From NCBI GenBank assembly GCA_036245525.1, contig BTPG01000007.1, positions 168,176,136 through 168,240,135 of the forward strand: 64,000 bases of DNA. Reading direction: 5' to 3'. Below, one piece after another: positions 22,841-37,215 of the stretch. The position numbers and the translations under genes are program-made. How positions within the stretch are numbered: the stretch's first letter is position 1; every line of letters starts with the position of its first letter. The notes beneath the pieces are model-generated. The model was given only the letters and a program-made list of their open reading frames with translations, was not told the DNA's origin and did no database searches. This DNA comes from Semisulcospira habei (lineage: Eukaryota; Mollusca; Gastropoda; Semisulcospiridae).

Positions 22841-23667
22841 TAAAAAGCGATACTTCAGTTGCACATTCCTAAACGAGACCTGTTTGTGGACGTTCGTTCT
22901 TCGAATCGCGAGGCAGTTTTGCGAACGAGGATTGAAATCTGGCGCCATTTTTGTTTTTAAAAAAAAAAAAAGTCAACTGATAGTTACTGTGCATGCATGT
23001 GGCAAGTTAACACGTCAGAAAAAAAAAAAGAAAGAAGAAACAAAATCGCGTGGCAGATTGACCTTGTAATGGGGTTATTGAACGAATTCCTTTCATTGAA
23101 GAAGAAAGCTTTTGTTAAAATCGTGGGGTTCTATTATCATTTACTACAAGACTCAACGGTCAGGCCCGGCCGGTGCGGCCGAAGACACGTTTGAAAGCAG
23201 ACGCCTTATTTTTCTGGGCCAAACGGGTGCGGGGATTGGAGGCATCTCTCAGTTAAATAACTGCACTGAACAAGTACATTTGGGCGTGCTCTTAACTAAG
23301 AAATATTGCATAAAATACCTCTGCAAATGCGAGAGAATGACCGGTGCGTCCGTTGGAGACGAAAGACGTTTAAGCAAGGGAAGGAACTCCGTTCATCGGT
23401 GTTGGACCAATCAAATTGATCTGAAAACACTCCGGCCGCTTCCGTGTCCACACACAGGCCCAGGGCATCCCTGAAACACAACGATGAAGTAAATCTGTTA
23501 AAATGGGCACATCGTATTTTGATATTTTTTTCTGAATTTTGAATGAAAGATAATACAGAAACAACCCTCAGAAAAAATGGGTTTCTGATCTGGCCACCCA
23601 AAATTTTACACAGACCCAGATTGCATAAGGATGGTAAAGAAAGTAACCCAGTTCAGTCATTTGGTGT

Positions 23668-23719
<52 letters not shown>

Positions 23720-23796
23720 CTGTTTCTTTTAGTACAGGTGTGTGTCAATGCACAATAAATGGAATGACTGCTAGGGTCGTAATTACAGTAAAACAT
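22841..23796. other. Non-coding stretch
   Basis: No recognised exon. A-rich tracts at 22960-23040; a CA repeat at 23670-23719. Confidence 0.5.
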
Positions 23797-23985
23797 TAAC
23801 CCTTTGACTATCAGGTACCAATTTAATAGGAATCACTACGACAAAACGCGCTGCCGATAGGCAAAGGGTCATAGAATCACCTGGAGAAAACACGCTACCG
23901 ACAGCCAAAGGGTTAATATTATAGGAATCACTTCGACGAAAAGGCGATACCGACATGTAAAATGTAAAAAGAAAACCTACGTAAA
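23797..23985. mobile_element. F3 hairpin element and partial duplicate
   Basis: Starts TTAACCCTTTGACTATC and has two right-hand arms (GCTGCCGATAGGCAAAGGGT and GCTACCGACAGCCAAAGGGT), as if an arm was duplicated. Confidence 0.6.
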
Positions 23986-24029
23986 ACAGTCTCACAGCAG
24001 ACCGACCCAGAATCACTTTGGCGCTGCAA

Positions 24030-24242
24030 TTTTGCGCGAGGAAACTAACACGCCAAAACTGACTCTCACGCTACATCAACACGGAGTCACTTTAGCACAC
24101 AGCACGCCAAAATAAATTTCACAGACGGTCGATTACGGTCGCTCTCAAAGAAATCTGACTCTCACGCCAAATCGACACGGAGTCACTCAGGGGTAAGCCA
24201 AAGTGACCTTGTGTCGATTTGGCGTGAGAGTCAGTTTGGCGT
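24030..24242. repeat. Hairpin of a separate family
   Basis: CTGACTCTCACGCCAAATCGACACG at 24160 pairs with its complement at 24215-24238; a degraded extra left arm lies at 24060. Arms are shown only by positions; the loop contains AGGGGTAAGCC. Confidence 0.65.
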
Positions 24243-25228
24243 TTTTTTTCTGCTTTCTTTCTCAGAAAATCTTACTACTTCTTGAAAATGATAGAAACCA
24301 CAAAACATCAAAAAGGGTTAAGGTGGCTACCAAATGGAGGATTAACATAGTTCTTCACATTCTTACTGACTAGTCCATGCCTCGCCCAGTTTCACATTTG
24401 GGTCATGTTACATATTCAAATTGGGCAGTTGAGGCAGTAAGAGGACCGGTGTTTTTAAAAATAACTTTTTTCCTAGTTTGAAAATTTGTAGTAGGGCTGT
24501 ATGTTGGAATTTGCTGGAAATGTCTGGTTAGATAAGAGGAGACAAGTTTGGTGCTTTGATTCATACCATCCTGAGCTTATCCAGTGGACAATTGCGGGCC
24601 TATTTTGAGTTGCCGTTGACGTAGTGATTTGAGGGGCACGCTGATTTCAGCTGTGCTTGGGTGTGGGGTTGGTAAGGAATCAGGTTCATAGCCAAGAAAT
24701 GAGACTGTCAATGTGCTGGTAATTTTTGTGCATGGCAAATGTGCAGCTGGTAGGCGGTAGTGTTTTTTAGGGGATTGAAATATTAGGGGATGACTGGGAC
24801 TGACTAAGGCTAAGAGACTGGACAGTACGGAAACGGCACTGTGTTCCGTGGCCTTGGTTGTTCTCTGCACTCGATGACAGTATGCCACGTCGGACATTTT
24901 CAAGCATCCAGGACCTGCAAAACAAATCCAGACATGTGGTTGACTACCAAGCGTATAAAATACAAGGAAATAGTACAGAAAAACCCCAACAACAAACAAA
25001 CTAATTAAAAAACAAAACACGCTTCTGAGTGTCAAGAAGGAAAGGAATTACTAAGTTTCCAAAGAAACGTCCAATAAAGAAAAAAAAAAAACTTTTGAAC
25101 GAACAAACAGAAGACAGTTTAGGAAAGTTTCGGATCAAACTCCTTTTTCAAAGAAGACACACAAACAAGATTTCTGTTAACCGTCTTCAAAGGACAAAGC
25201 CAAAATATGGGGATTTCCAACTTAGGGC
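24243..25228. other. Stretch upstream of the temptin gene, no firm exon
   Basis: A minus-strand open frame at 24577-25035 has no recognisable domain. 24920-25030 is part of repeat R3. The missing first coding exon of the temptin-monooxygenase gene should lie in or upstream of this stretch, but I could not identify it. Confidence 0.4.
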
Positions 25229-25341
25229 TTGACCTTTTGACTGTCGGTAGCGGTTTTTGTCGCCATGATTCCCGCAGGAAGCGTTTGAGTCCGGCAGGAA
25301 TCATCGCGACAAAAAGTGCTACCGACATCAAAAGGGTTAAC
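25229..25341. mobile_element. F3 hairpin element
   Basis: CTGTCGGTAGCGGTTTTTGT pairs with ACAAAAAGTGCTACCGACA around a Pst-like centre; flanked by CTTTTGA / TCAAAAGGGTTAA. Confidence 0.75.
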
Positions 25342-25503
25342 ATGTTAACACAGCGAACAGTTTCCCACAAGCTAGAGGAGGTACAGATGCTCATGAGCCG
25401 CCAGCCTCGTGGATTAGAGAGTGTGGACCTCCCCGCTGTAAGTTGCAAACAGTACACGCAAGCAAGTATTTACCAACAGACTGCATTAGGAACTTTATTT
25501 CAG

Positions 25504-25696
25504 GTTGCTTGCCGGTATTTTGCTGTGCCTGCCCTCGGCCTCAGGGTACCTCAATTTTGCCAAACAAATACCCAACGGAGACAAAGTTCCTCACCCCTGC
25601 AAGCCCAATGTATTGTGGGAAGGCGTCGGCCATTTTCAGGTGGCGGGCGGAGGACAGAGAAATCCATTTGGAAAAGATTTTTACGACGCTGGAAAG
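25504..25696 (+). CDS. Exon: signal peptide end and temptin N-half
   Basis: After TTTATTTCAG. Reads LLAGILLCLPSASG (signal core and likely cleavage), then temptin residues with PCKPNVLWEGVGHF and GQRNPFGKDF. Ends AAG before GTCAGT, phase 0. An in-frame stop just upstream (25487) and no ATG show that translation starts in an earlier exon. Confidence 0.85.
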
Positions 25697-26894
25697 GTCA
25701 GTTTATGCATCTGTCTGTCTGTCTACTGAGTGCCTGAATGTCTGTTTGTTGTTTGTTTGGGTCTTTGGCGGTTACGTGTTTGTTTCTTTGTGTGTTTATT
25801 GTTTTGCTTTCGGTACATGAACATGTATAGATTTATCACAAACGTACACATAAGGGCAAACAAGACGAGGATTTCATCCCAAAGTCTACCGTATGGTGTG
25901 GAGCTCACATCCGTTTATCTTTTAGGAACATTCAGAGTTGTTCATATTTTTTAGGCTTATTAAGCTGATCCATTTCCCTCCTCTCTAAGCTAACATCTGA
26001 TCAACACACACGTCGGCGCACACAAATAAAGACGGACACACAGCGATTTCCGCCATTCGTAAGCTCTGTGGTCTGGCGTAGCATAGCAATTCTGAAGAAG
26101 AATAATAGCACGAGCAGGAAAATGACGTCACTTCAAGCTTCACGTCATGGCATATGAGGTATCAGTGGATCAACTTTGAAATTTCTTTGCTGATTTTCAC
26201 GCCTAGGGCTTACAGGTCACAATTTTTACCTAATCCTACCCCAGGGCCGGGACAAATAGCAGGCTTATGCAAACACTGTTTATGAAAATTCATGCGGGTA
26301 TTAATGAGAAGATACTTTTATTCGTAAAAGAAAAAATTAAGTTATGTTAGCTGTTTTACAAATAACTCCGTAAAAGTGGTGCAGAAAATAATTGTCTGAT
26401 TTTCACACCTAGGGCATACAGGTCACAATTGACCTAATCGTATCCGACAGTCGAGACAAACTGTAGGCTTATGTAAATACCGTATACGAAAATTCATGCG
26501 ATTATTAATGAGAAGAATGTGTTTTTTTCGTAAAAAAGATTGAATTGTTTTAAGATTAATCCATATAACTCGTGAAATTAATCCCCAAAACGTGAAAATA
26601 TATTTATTTTAAAAATATTTAATTATCACTCAAAAAGTTCTAGAGGTACAATGCTGGTTAACGAACTCAATCAAAATCTTCCTTTTATCTAGCTATATGC
26701 AAAATATCTAGTAAAAATAAGACAAATTACGGACTCCAGTGTAGATTAACCGGTTTTTGTGGAACGGCCATTTTCTCGCTAAAGTGGATCTTAATTGTAA
26801 AAAAATCGAAAAAAAAGGACTCGAGATCATTCTTTTAGGGACAATATCCTAAAATTAAAAGCTTGACCGTCCTAAAACGCGGGCTTAGTCGTTG

Positions 26895-26974
<80 letters not shown>

Positions 26975-29900
26975 GGCGCTTTGGCGCCCAAAAGACGTTT
27001 TATAGCAAGGTTTGCGTAGATAGACGTGACGTCATTTTTATCTTGTTACTTTTTTGCCAGAATTTCTGCCCCACACGCCAAAAACGTCATTTTCAATATG
27101 GTAGACAAAAACTGAACAGGCTTGTTTGGTTCGTTCGTTTATCAGTCTGTTTGTATTAAGGTTCCTTGACTGTTGGTGTTTATTAGTTTGTTTGTTTGTT
27201 TGTTTGTTTGTTTGTGCTACGGTGCGATAACATGTATGTTATTTTCTAAAATATCTGAAACAGAAAGCCTGGAAACTATTCATCACCTTATAATGTTCTT
27301 GAAAACAGCCAAGTGCAATGAATTCAAAATATTTCTCCGTGTCAGGAAGGAGGCGAACACATGTAGTAATAGACCCGTTTTGTAATACAATAAAAATTTA
27401 GCTTTTTTTTAGAGATTACAAAGTTCAGTTTAACGCTTGTTATATAGAATTGGACGCAGGCCCTGTGCCGCAAGGACTCAGACGGGGACGGGAGAACTAA
27501 CGGACAGGAACTCGGTGATCCAAACTGTACGTGGCGACCCAACACCAGGCCTGAGGTCACTTCCGGTCTATCACATCCAGGTCGGTACCGCTCTGTGAGG
27601 GCAAAGTCCGTCTTTGTGAAAGGAAACGAAAATTTGGCTGTTGATAAGTAACCCCTTTAACTCATTCTACCCCAGACACACCACAGCAAGATAAAGATCG
27701 ACCATGATAGTTCAAGGGTGATGCCAGAATAGCTTGGCGCCTATGGGCGCCAAGCTATTCTGGCATCACCCTTGAACTATCATGGTCGATCTGTGTCCTG
27801 CACTGCAATGCAGTCTTCAGAGGACAACGGCAAAATTTAAGGATTTCGGTGTTGGGGTAGAATGAGTCAACTGATGGGGCATGATAATTCAAAGGTAGTG
27901 CTAGATTACCTTGGCGCCTTCAGGCGCCAAGCTAATCTGGCACTATCAGGGCGAAGGCTAGAGACAGAAACATAAACGCTCATGAGCCACCACAGCCGCG
28001 GGGGGGGGGGGGGGGGGGGGGGCAGGGAGAATTTATGTCTCCTGTTAACCCTGTGCACTTTTTGTCTGCTTTTGTTTCCATTATATGTCTTTTTGTTTTT
28101 TTGGCCGGGGAGCTAGGTGGCTTCGTTGTAGAGCGTTCGACTCTCAGCCGAAATGCCTTGGGTTCGAATCCAGTTGGGGTCAAAATTTGTTCAGGTTCTA
28201 TTCGGTGAGCAGTCTTTGAAATCACCTTCGCGGTGGACTAATGACAAGCGCTACACGCTGAACGTTTTTTTCTTGTATTTGTTACGAGAATGTCGGTCTG
28301 TGTGTCGTGATTTCAGGCGCGCAACAAGTGATGACTGGCAGTGAAGGGGTTAACGTTACTAACTGTCTTGTTTACTGTCATCGTTATTGCCAGGAGTCTG
28401 TGAGCCGTACGACAGCGCGGTCTGCAAGCAGCGTGCCCTCACCTCCAGCCAGTACAGCAACCAAGCAGCGTGGATGGTGGAAGCTTGCAAAGACGACGTG
28501 TTTGTCTGCGAGGGACTTAATGCAACCGGTAGGTATACCCACGAATGCAGCTCTAAATCAAAGACGCCGGCTCTAAACCATAAGGTTCAAGATCACAGGT
28601 CGGCCCAAAGGGGCCAGGTATAACAAATGTTATTTGTCATGACGTCATTTAGTTTTTACTGTCTTGGGGGCAGGAATTACCAAAGAGTTTGTCCATTTCG
28701 TGTGTTACAGACGTGAAGTCTGTGAAGATGCAGTTCCCCAGGACACCAGTACCGTCCGACGACACCACCTACATCTGCACGGTGTTCGAGTTCCCGGAAC
28801 CAAACAGCGACGTGCACATGATCGCTACCACGCCCATCCTGGACAACAAGCAGATAATGCACCATTCTGTTCTCTTCGGTTGCACTGGGGGTCAGTATAT
28901 TGGGTACAACGGTCTCCTCACTGCTTAATTGCTGCTGTGTCTTCTGGGCATTATGCATTGGACACGGGAGATGGACGGATTATGACAGTTCAAGGTAGCG
29001 CCAGATTAGCTTGGCGCCGTTGACACCAAGCTAATCTTGTGGAACCCTTGAACAGTCTGGTGTACATTTCTTCCGCTGTAGTGTTAGGGAGGTGAGTCAG
29101 GGATGGGCTAGCCAACAATAACGGATTCCAAATAACTTTAGTCACGTTTCACGACGGAGCAAGATTTGACTTTAAGATATTTATTAAATAGGCCTTCGGC
29201 TCTTTGCAAAAGGGGACAGGGAATGGGGGAGAAAAGTGCCACAGTGTGGCAGCCATCTAACATCGTACAGCTAACGAGCGTTTTCCATGGTAGGAATCCC
29301 CGTGCGGTTATACATGTACAAATCAGTATGAGTGTGCCGGCTTTATATAAATATCAAAACTGTGTCAACATTTTAGAAAACAACCGTTACAGTCCGTCAA
29401 CATCCGGAATGACAGGTGTAAGTGTGCAGGATTCGCTGTTAATTGAGGTAATATTTCACCACGTCACAGATGTGATCCAGTTATGACATGGCCTGCTGAC
29501 GCTCTTTTTTGTATCGAACACGGATGAGGGCCAAGTACAGATGTTGGCAAGAATGGTGATTTCGTCCTGCACCAGTCTGCAATATTCTTGCTTAACCCAT
29601 ATCATACTGATGCTAAAAGCTTCAAATTTGTACACTGCCCTATGCAAGCTACGCTATAGTACTTACAGACAAGAATATAGACCAATGGCTTTAGTTCAAG
29701 GGTGGTTCCAGAATAGCTTGGCGCCTAGAGGCCCCAATCTATTCTGGCACTACCGTTGAAATATTTTAGTCAAACTTATTTCACACACTATTCCGAATGA
29801 TAAGGGAACCAGTGAACCAGTGGTCTACTTCTCCGTCCTCGCAGCTGTAGATCAGCACAATATCATCACTGTCGCAAATCAGCTCTTTTTATCCGTTTAG

Positions 29901-32900
29901 CCAAAACAATGTTCCTGAACTGTCTGTCCCTCGACTGGTGTGTAAGTCGCCTTTGTAGTGATAGGTCAGTCATTTTGCCGAGATACTCTTTCACTTGTTG
30001 TGGATCGTACTTGCAATAACAAGTCTCTTCAACGCACACAGTTTCATGTTCACAGTCTACTACGACATTTTCGCTTTGCACGATTTCAGCATCGAAGTCA
30101 ATGCCTGTTGTTTGACCCACATCCTGGCAGGACCGCTCAGCTGATGGCACACACACTGGGACTGGGTCAACATCACAAGCATTGCGTGCCGCACGTGGAG
30201 TACGCGGTGTGCTGTCTCGGTTTTGGTCTAATGTCATTGTTTGCGTTTTAAAACTTTAGCGCCAACATCCTACAGCAGGCGATTGATTGACCATAATAAT
30301 TCAAGGGTAGTGCCAGATTAGCTTGGCGCCTGAAGGCGCCAAGCTAATCTGGCACTACCCTTGAATTATCATGGTCAATCCACCTCCTGCAAGTGGTACA
30401 TAGTCGTCAAGCAACACTTCCAAAATTCGGAAAATGCGCCCATGGCGCTAAAAGGGTTACGTTGTAGTGTTGGCAGGAATAATGTGCACGGAGATAGATC
30501 AGTGTCACTTGCCTCATCTTTTTCCTTTGCTTTGTATTCTGACCTCCGCTTTATGCCGGTCCCTTTTGACGTGTGAAGGGGGTTATTGTCGGTAGGTACC
30601 CTGTCTCGTGCTTCGAGTCGGACGGGGGTGAACCGGTTGGTTAACACATTCTGCTCCAGGACCGAAGTCCCCAGATTTTGAAGTTGCCCCCTGAAAACTG
30701 TATTACATTTCTAGAGACAGATCGAGCATGATAGTTCAAGGGTCGTGCCAGAATAGCTTGGCGCCTATGGGCGCCAAGCTATTCTGGCACAACCCTTGAA
30801 CTATCACGCTCGATCCATGTCTTGCCGTGGCGTGTCGTAGTTGAATGAGTTACGCGCAGCACTGTGACAGTGTTGTCTCCGTGCTCGTCAATTTGAAGGA
30901 CGACAATGTTGAAACCTTGAGAAGGGCGTTCAAACTTGCCTCCACAGCCACAGGTAGTCCTTCAACTGGCATTTTGACAGACTATTGGTAAGTAACAATG
31001 GTAAACTTTTGGGGCTCCCCAAAAGTCCGCCCTGTTGGTCAAGAGATTACTCGAGGTGGAAGGAGCAAGACGATAACAAGAGAAAAACAGAATGAAACCA
31101 TATTGAAACTCTAGCTCACAGTAGAGGTATTTGTGCATCCAGTAAAAGACCATTTTTGCGATATAGCAAAAAAAGACAAAAATAGTGTCAGATGCCTTCA
31201 GACATTTTCTATAGCACTGGCAGTACATTTCCAGGCTTACATCATTAAAACAGCAAGTTACAATTATTATATTTTTTCATTCTTTTTTTTTTCTGCAGAC
31301 GACGCAGACGGTGTGCCTTAAAATAATACTGCCTGATTTGGGCTTCTGGAATGAATTTTGATTTATTTAGAGGAAAATGTTTCTGAAGCTCATTTTAGCA
31401 TCCGCGAAGAGCGTGAATGGGGTACCCTTGCGCCATCGGCTATATCTCTGGTGTGTTCCTAAGGATTTTAAGAGAACATGACTTAAACATCGCAGGACAT
31501 ACTAAGGTACACTTTGAAGCCCATCGTATATAGGTGTGTGTGTGTGTGTGGGGGGGGGGGGGGAGGCACGGTAGCCAGGACTGGCTGATGGAGTATTAGT
31601 GAGCAGTTTGACCGACATAATTATAGGCAATAATGTATACCAGAGCCCCAGCTGGGTCTTGGAACGTTTATCAAAAACACGGGCAGAAAACGGATCAAGA
31701 AGACTCAACCTCAGCCTGAGACCTAGGCTTCTTCTGAAGATTATGCACTGGGCATGGCAGATGGACAGACCGTGATAGTTCAAGTGTAGCACCTGATTAG
31801 CTTGGCGCCTTTGATGCTACTCTTGAAATGTCATGGTCCACACCTCTCCCGCTGTAGTATTAGAGCCATGGGTACATCAGGTGTTAGAGCGATTGACTCT
31901 TATCTGGAAGGTTGAGGGTTCGAACCCAGCTGGGGTCAAAATTTGTTAAGAGCTTGTCAGCTCCCCCGTCTTTAACATCACTTTCGTGGTGGACATATGA
32001 CGTAAAGCCTTAAACGATATACCAAGGGGAATTACTCAGCGCTAGACAGACAAAAGGTTAGATCCCCTGTCCCCTCCTATCAGCACCGAGTCGTCTGCCC
32101 ACTGAAACGATTAGCGATTGTGATTGTAATGTTGGGTCTTAGGTCGCATGCTCGGTGCAAATTAACTAAATAGCTAAACTAGTCATAGAAAGTCACGTAA
32201 CACCTACCATTTTTAATCAGTTTCCGAATCAGTGTAATGTCAAAATGCGTCAAATTCACTTAACCCATTCAGTCCTGATGCACTACAGCAGGAGATGGAT
32301 CGACCATGATAATTCAAGGGTAGTGCCAGATTAGCTTGGCGCCTGTCGGCGCCAAGCTAATCTGGCACTACCCTTGAATTATCATGGTCGATCCATCTCC
32401 TGCAACAGGTGCAGAGTCGTAAGAAGCCTCCAAAATTGAGGAAATACGTGCGCCGGGCTGAATGAGTTAACCAGAAACTTGATGTAGCCTGGGTATAAGA
32501 AAGCAAACATTCCTTAAAGTGCACATCAGGGAAGACACTGGGCGGTTTTAAAGATTAAGAAAAAAATACGTAAACAGAGGCTACATTTGGCGGTCCAGCA
32601 CAATCGCCATAACATTTTTTTAACCCTTAGACTGTCGGTAGCGGTTTTTGTCGCCATGATTCCGACAGGAATCATCCCGACAAAACCCGCTACCGTCAGC
32701 CAAAGGGTTAACAAAATGGCAAGGTGTTTATGTGTATGACAGAGTCTATAGCCAGGAAGAATCCATTATCAGCAATCATGCCTTCACAGAGCAACATTGC
32801 ATCAGCCTGATCTCTGTCTCTGTCCGAAGTTTCATGACCATGTGATGAGCATTACGTACTCACTCACTCACTCACTCACTCACTCACTCACTCACTCACT

Positions 32901-35900
32901 CACTCACTCACTCACTCACTCACTCACTCACTCACTCACTACTCACTCACTCACTCACTCACTCACTCACTCACTCACTGTAGTGTTTGGGGCGCATAAA
33001 TTAACCATTTAGTATTGAAAAAAAGTGAACACAATCCAACTGAAGATCCATAGATCTTCATGAGGTCCGGTGACTGCGGACACTCTTAAGGATCTATGTT
33101 TCTTGCTGAGACCAGTTTGTATCCACGTTTCTTGGACGGTGTTGGCTTTTTGTCGTTGAATGATTAATTGTTTCGGAAATAAAACTGTACATACAGTGGC
33201 AGGGAAGGGGCTAAACATCTCGTCTCTGTCTCGTGTCTGTCTTATTCCACCAGAGGTGAATGACAGGGCAGTGGGTGTGCCGTACGAGTGTGGGATGACT
33301 GCCCACCAAAACTGCAGCGCCTTCATCAGTATCTGGACTGTGGGGCTGGCCGGAGACTGTTACCATGGCCACGCTGGCATCAGGCTCGGTGCCAATGGAT
33401 ATAAGAAACTTGCCATACAGGTACACAGGCTACTCACCACACAACTGCAAGAGGTATAGATCCTCATAAGCCCCCGCAGTTGCGGGGGCTTATGAGGGTC
33501 TATGCCTCTTGTTGACATCACTTTGAATATATGTTCCTGGAACAGTTTGGGTTTTTGGGGGCTGTAGAATTGACAAAAGATTGCGGAAATACAGTCTGCA
33601 TCCGCTGGCACTGATCTGGTTCACAAATAAACTTCAGTTTCGAAATCCAAGGATTAAAAAAATAATGACATTGACCAATTTGAGAAGATGAGACCAAATT
33701 TGAGATGTTCGGTAGAGAATCCAAAGTGCCAAATGAAAAAGAAAAGTGTATCCACCCTAAATTGATGCGGAGGTTGCTTTGTACAAACTTGAAATAAGCA
33801 AAATCCGATGACGTCAAAGCGATAATTGACTGACGTAACGCAATAAACCCCATCATTGTTTTGAGAAAAATTGAGCACCACCCAACTGCAAGACGCAAAG
33901 ATGCTCATAAATCCCGAAAGGCTCATGAGGATCTATGTCTCTTGCTGAAACCACTTTGTGTTCATGTTCCCTCGACGGCTGCAAGGCATCTTACATTAAC
34001 CCACTAAGCCCTGACATGCTTACACAGGATGCGAATCGACCATGATAGTTCAAGGACGGTGTCAGAATAGCTTGGCCCTTCAGGCGCCAAGCTATTCCGA
34101 CAACATCCTTCAACTATCTTGAGTCGATCTGTCTCCATACCTATTAATTTAAATATTACGTTGAACGTACATTAATTTAAATATCACAAGCTGCGTCCAC
34201 TGGCAATGAAAGGGTGTAATATTGTTTCCTCGACAGCAACACTGGAACAACCCGGAGAAAGTGACCAATTACACCGACTCGTCCGGCATGACCCTGTATT
34301 ACACGCCGAACAAGCGAGTCAATGACGCAGGCGTCTGGGTCGTAGGCAGCAATGATTTCGTCATCCCTCCAGGACAAGATGACGTCCCCGTCAGAGCCAC
34401 GTGCAGAGAATCATGCACGAGGAAGACCATCAAGGACCGCGTGTTCATCACAAGCGCGTGGAACCACATGCACTATATGGGTGAGTGGCTGGTCAGCAAA
34501 CGTTCCCCGGGCAGTTGACTGTGGCCGCCGCAGGCTCGAAGACTATTATTTTTTTGCTTTTCACCCCTCCAGTGATCAAGAATTTAGCGTCTTAGACCCC
34601 TATACACTGACCGAATTCGCCAAAAGAACACAGATATAAATAGGACCAAAATATGCGTCGAGGACGTAGGAATAACAAGAGACATAAATCCTCATCAGCC
34701 CCCGCGACTGCGGGGGCTGATGAGGATTTATATCTCTTGTAGATGGGTAGAATCGGGGGTAAAGAACCTATATATGCCCGGTAGGGCCTTGTCTTTTTAC
34801 TTTTAGTAAGGTTCCGTTTGCAACAAACGACTCGCAACAACGAACGACTCGCAACAACGAACGACTCGCAACAACGAACGAATCGCAACAACGAACGAGA
34901 GCAAAATCGCTGCGCGTACAATAAGCATAGTTGACACTCCAAACATATCCAAGAGGCATACAAAACAATAATAATAATAATGTATATTTTTAAGGCGCCT
35001 ATACTTTCGATAGAAAAGCTCTAGTCGCCGTACAAATGACATACTAACATACATACACCTTGCACCCTACAACACATGCATTTTCCCTATCATACACACT
35101 CACGCAACAAGATATACAAAAGAATAAGATCAAAAAGAACACACCAACAAAAAATGCTCACACACAAAAAGTGACGCGTGTACCCCATAAAACCAACAAC
35201 GGACACACCAGACAGCCCTCACCGACAACGACGACCAGGGAGAGTAACATTCAATTGTATTATAAAATTATCAAAATAATTTTTTTTGTGTGTGACAAAA
35301 AATATAAGGTAAAATAAATAAATAAAAATAATCGATCCCATTGCTACTCCATTTGTTTCCGTGTGAGCGTAGTAATTTTAGATGGGAGTGGCAAGAAAGA
35401 CTTCCTTATCTTTTAATGAAACGAGTTCGTGCACCACCAAAATGCCCTTTCCTTCATAGCCTTACTAACTGTACTTTGGCCATTAGGGGAGCTAAGGAAT
35501 AAACAAGTACGGCATATGGAAGCCGTCTAACCCCACCCATCATCCCCAGCTATCATCCCTTCCACCCGCGGCGCGTGGCTTGGCCTGATGCGGGCTTTTA
35601 GTAAGGTAGTGAACGCCTGTTGTTATGGCATGGAAATGTTGACAAAAAGAAGAATTATAACGGACTCATGAGGATCTGTGTCTTATTTAGATGTTTGGTG
35701 TGTACAAGGTATGATTTCCCTCTCGTTCGTTGTTGGGAGTCGTTCGCTGCAAAGAAAACCTCACTAACATGACTGTGAGTCCGGTAGCATCACTTGAGCG
35801 GGAAAAGGGTGGGCGGCGTACAAATCGTCTTTTTCCATCGATAAATGTTTTGCTTTCCCCGCAGGTTTCGGAGCCAGCTTAGAACACTTCAGGAACGGTT

Positions 35901-37147
35901 CCAGACTTCGCTACATCACCAATGAAGATGACTACAGCTACGACAGTCCTAAAGTCAGCAAGTAAGATTGTCCAACTCAATTACACTGCTACAAACCAGC
36001 GCCTCTCTTGTGTAAAAAGGGGAATCACCCAGTGCCAAAAATGCACGTCTAATTATTTAACTCATTCGCGTCTAGCCGCATCCGGACAAGTAACTTTATG
36101 CCGGATTAACCCCTTCACTGCGGAAAAAAGTGAGCGCTATTTAACTGCAAGAGTCCTAGATGCTCATGAGCCCCCCTCTACTGCGGGGGCTCATGAGGAT
36201 CGATGTTATTTGCTGAGACCACTTTGTGTCCATGTTTTTTGAACATTTTATTTTTGTTGGTCGTTCAGCCACCCCAGCTAGGTTCGAACCCACGACCCTT
36301 CGGACGAGAGTCGAACGCTGTACCACCGAGCCACCCAGCTTCCCCGCAGCGAATGCGGCAATCGTTCACTTTCATAACACAACGTGCAAAGCCTTGCAGC
36401 GAAAGGAATCAGAGGTTGTTCTTTGTCTCAGGTTCCTATCCCCTATCGAAGTGCTGCCCGGCGACGAGCTGTACACGACATGCCACTTCAGGTCTACGTA
36501 CAAAGACCGCACCACGCCTTCCGGTGAGGCCACGCATATGGAGATGTGTCTAATCTTCGTGTACTACTACCCCAGACAGGCGCTGGCCAACGAAATGTGT
36601 AGCTCTGAAAGAAACGTCAACTTTTGTGAGGCACCCGAGCCTAATGGGTGAGTTCTCTTTACTTAGTTATATAGCCCTTAACCCTTTGGCTGTCGGTAGC
36701 GGTTTTTATCGATGATTTCTGCATGATGTCCGAGTGTTGTTATTCCTGCAGGATGTCAGAGTGTTGTTATTCCTATTCCTGCAGGATGTCCGAGGCACGT
36801 TGCTATTCCTGCAGGATGTCCGAGTGTTGCTATTCCTGCAGGATGTCCGAGTGTTGCTATTCCTTGTTCACAATCGCTTTGAGCAGCCACACGTACCAGA
36901 GGTTTTCCACTGCCTGCTGACAGTAACGGACGGAACTCTCCTGCATACAAAGAAGAAGAATAGCAGAAAAGTCTTTCACATTAAAACATTGGAACTTTAT
37001 TATTTAACGTAGCCCCTTTGTCCATCATTGTTGTAAGACTCACGAAGCACATTTATAAATTAGGCATTGCAAACTATTCACTGCCAAGAAAAATGCCGGA
37101 ACGCCTTCCAACTGCAATATGCACAGAACCTCATCAGCCCCCGCACC

Positions 37148-37215
<68 letters not shown>

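Noticed and set aside
24577..25035. 152-codon minus-strand frame
   Set aside because: It has a hydrophobic start and then no domain; it crosses a possible intron-like acceptor and part of repeat R3. Not convincing as a gene.
25387..25437. Candidate first exon of the temptin gene (ATG with a strong GTAAGT donor)
   Set aside because: Its phase does not fit the next exon's temptin frame, and the intron would be only 66 bp.
28103..28280. A functional tRNA gene
   Set aside because: B box is good but the A box and stems are poor, and the head is joined to a SINE body found elsewhere in the window.
36203..36430. Frame joined upstream of the EMC exon
   Set aside because: It is antisense SINE sequence; the true exon starts after the CTCAG acceptor at 36431.
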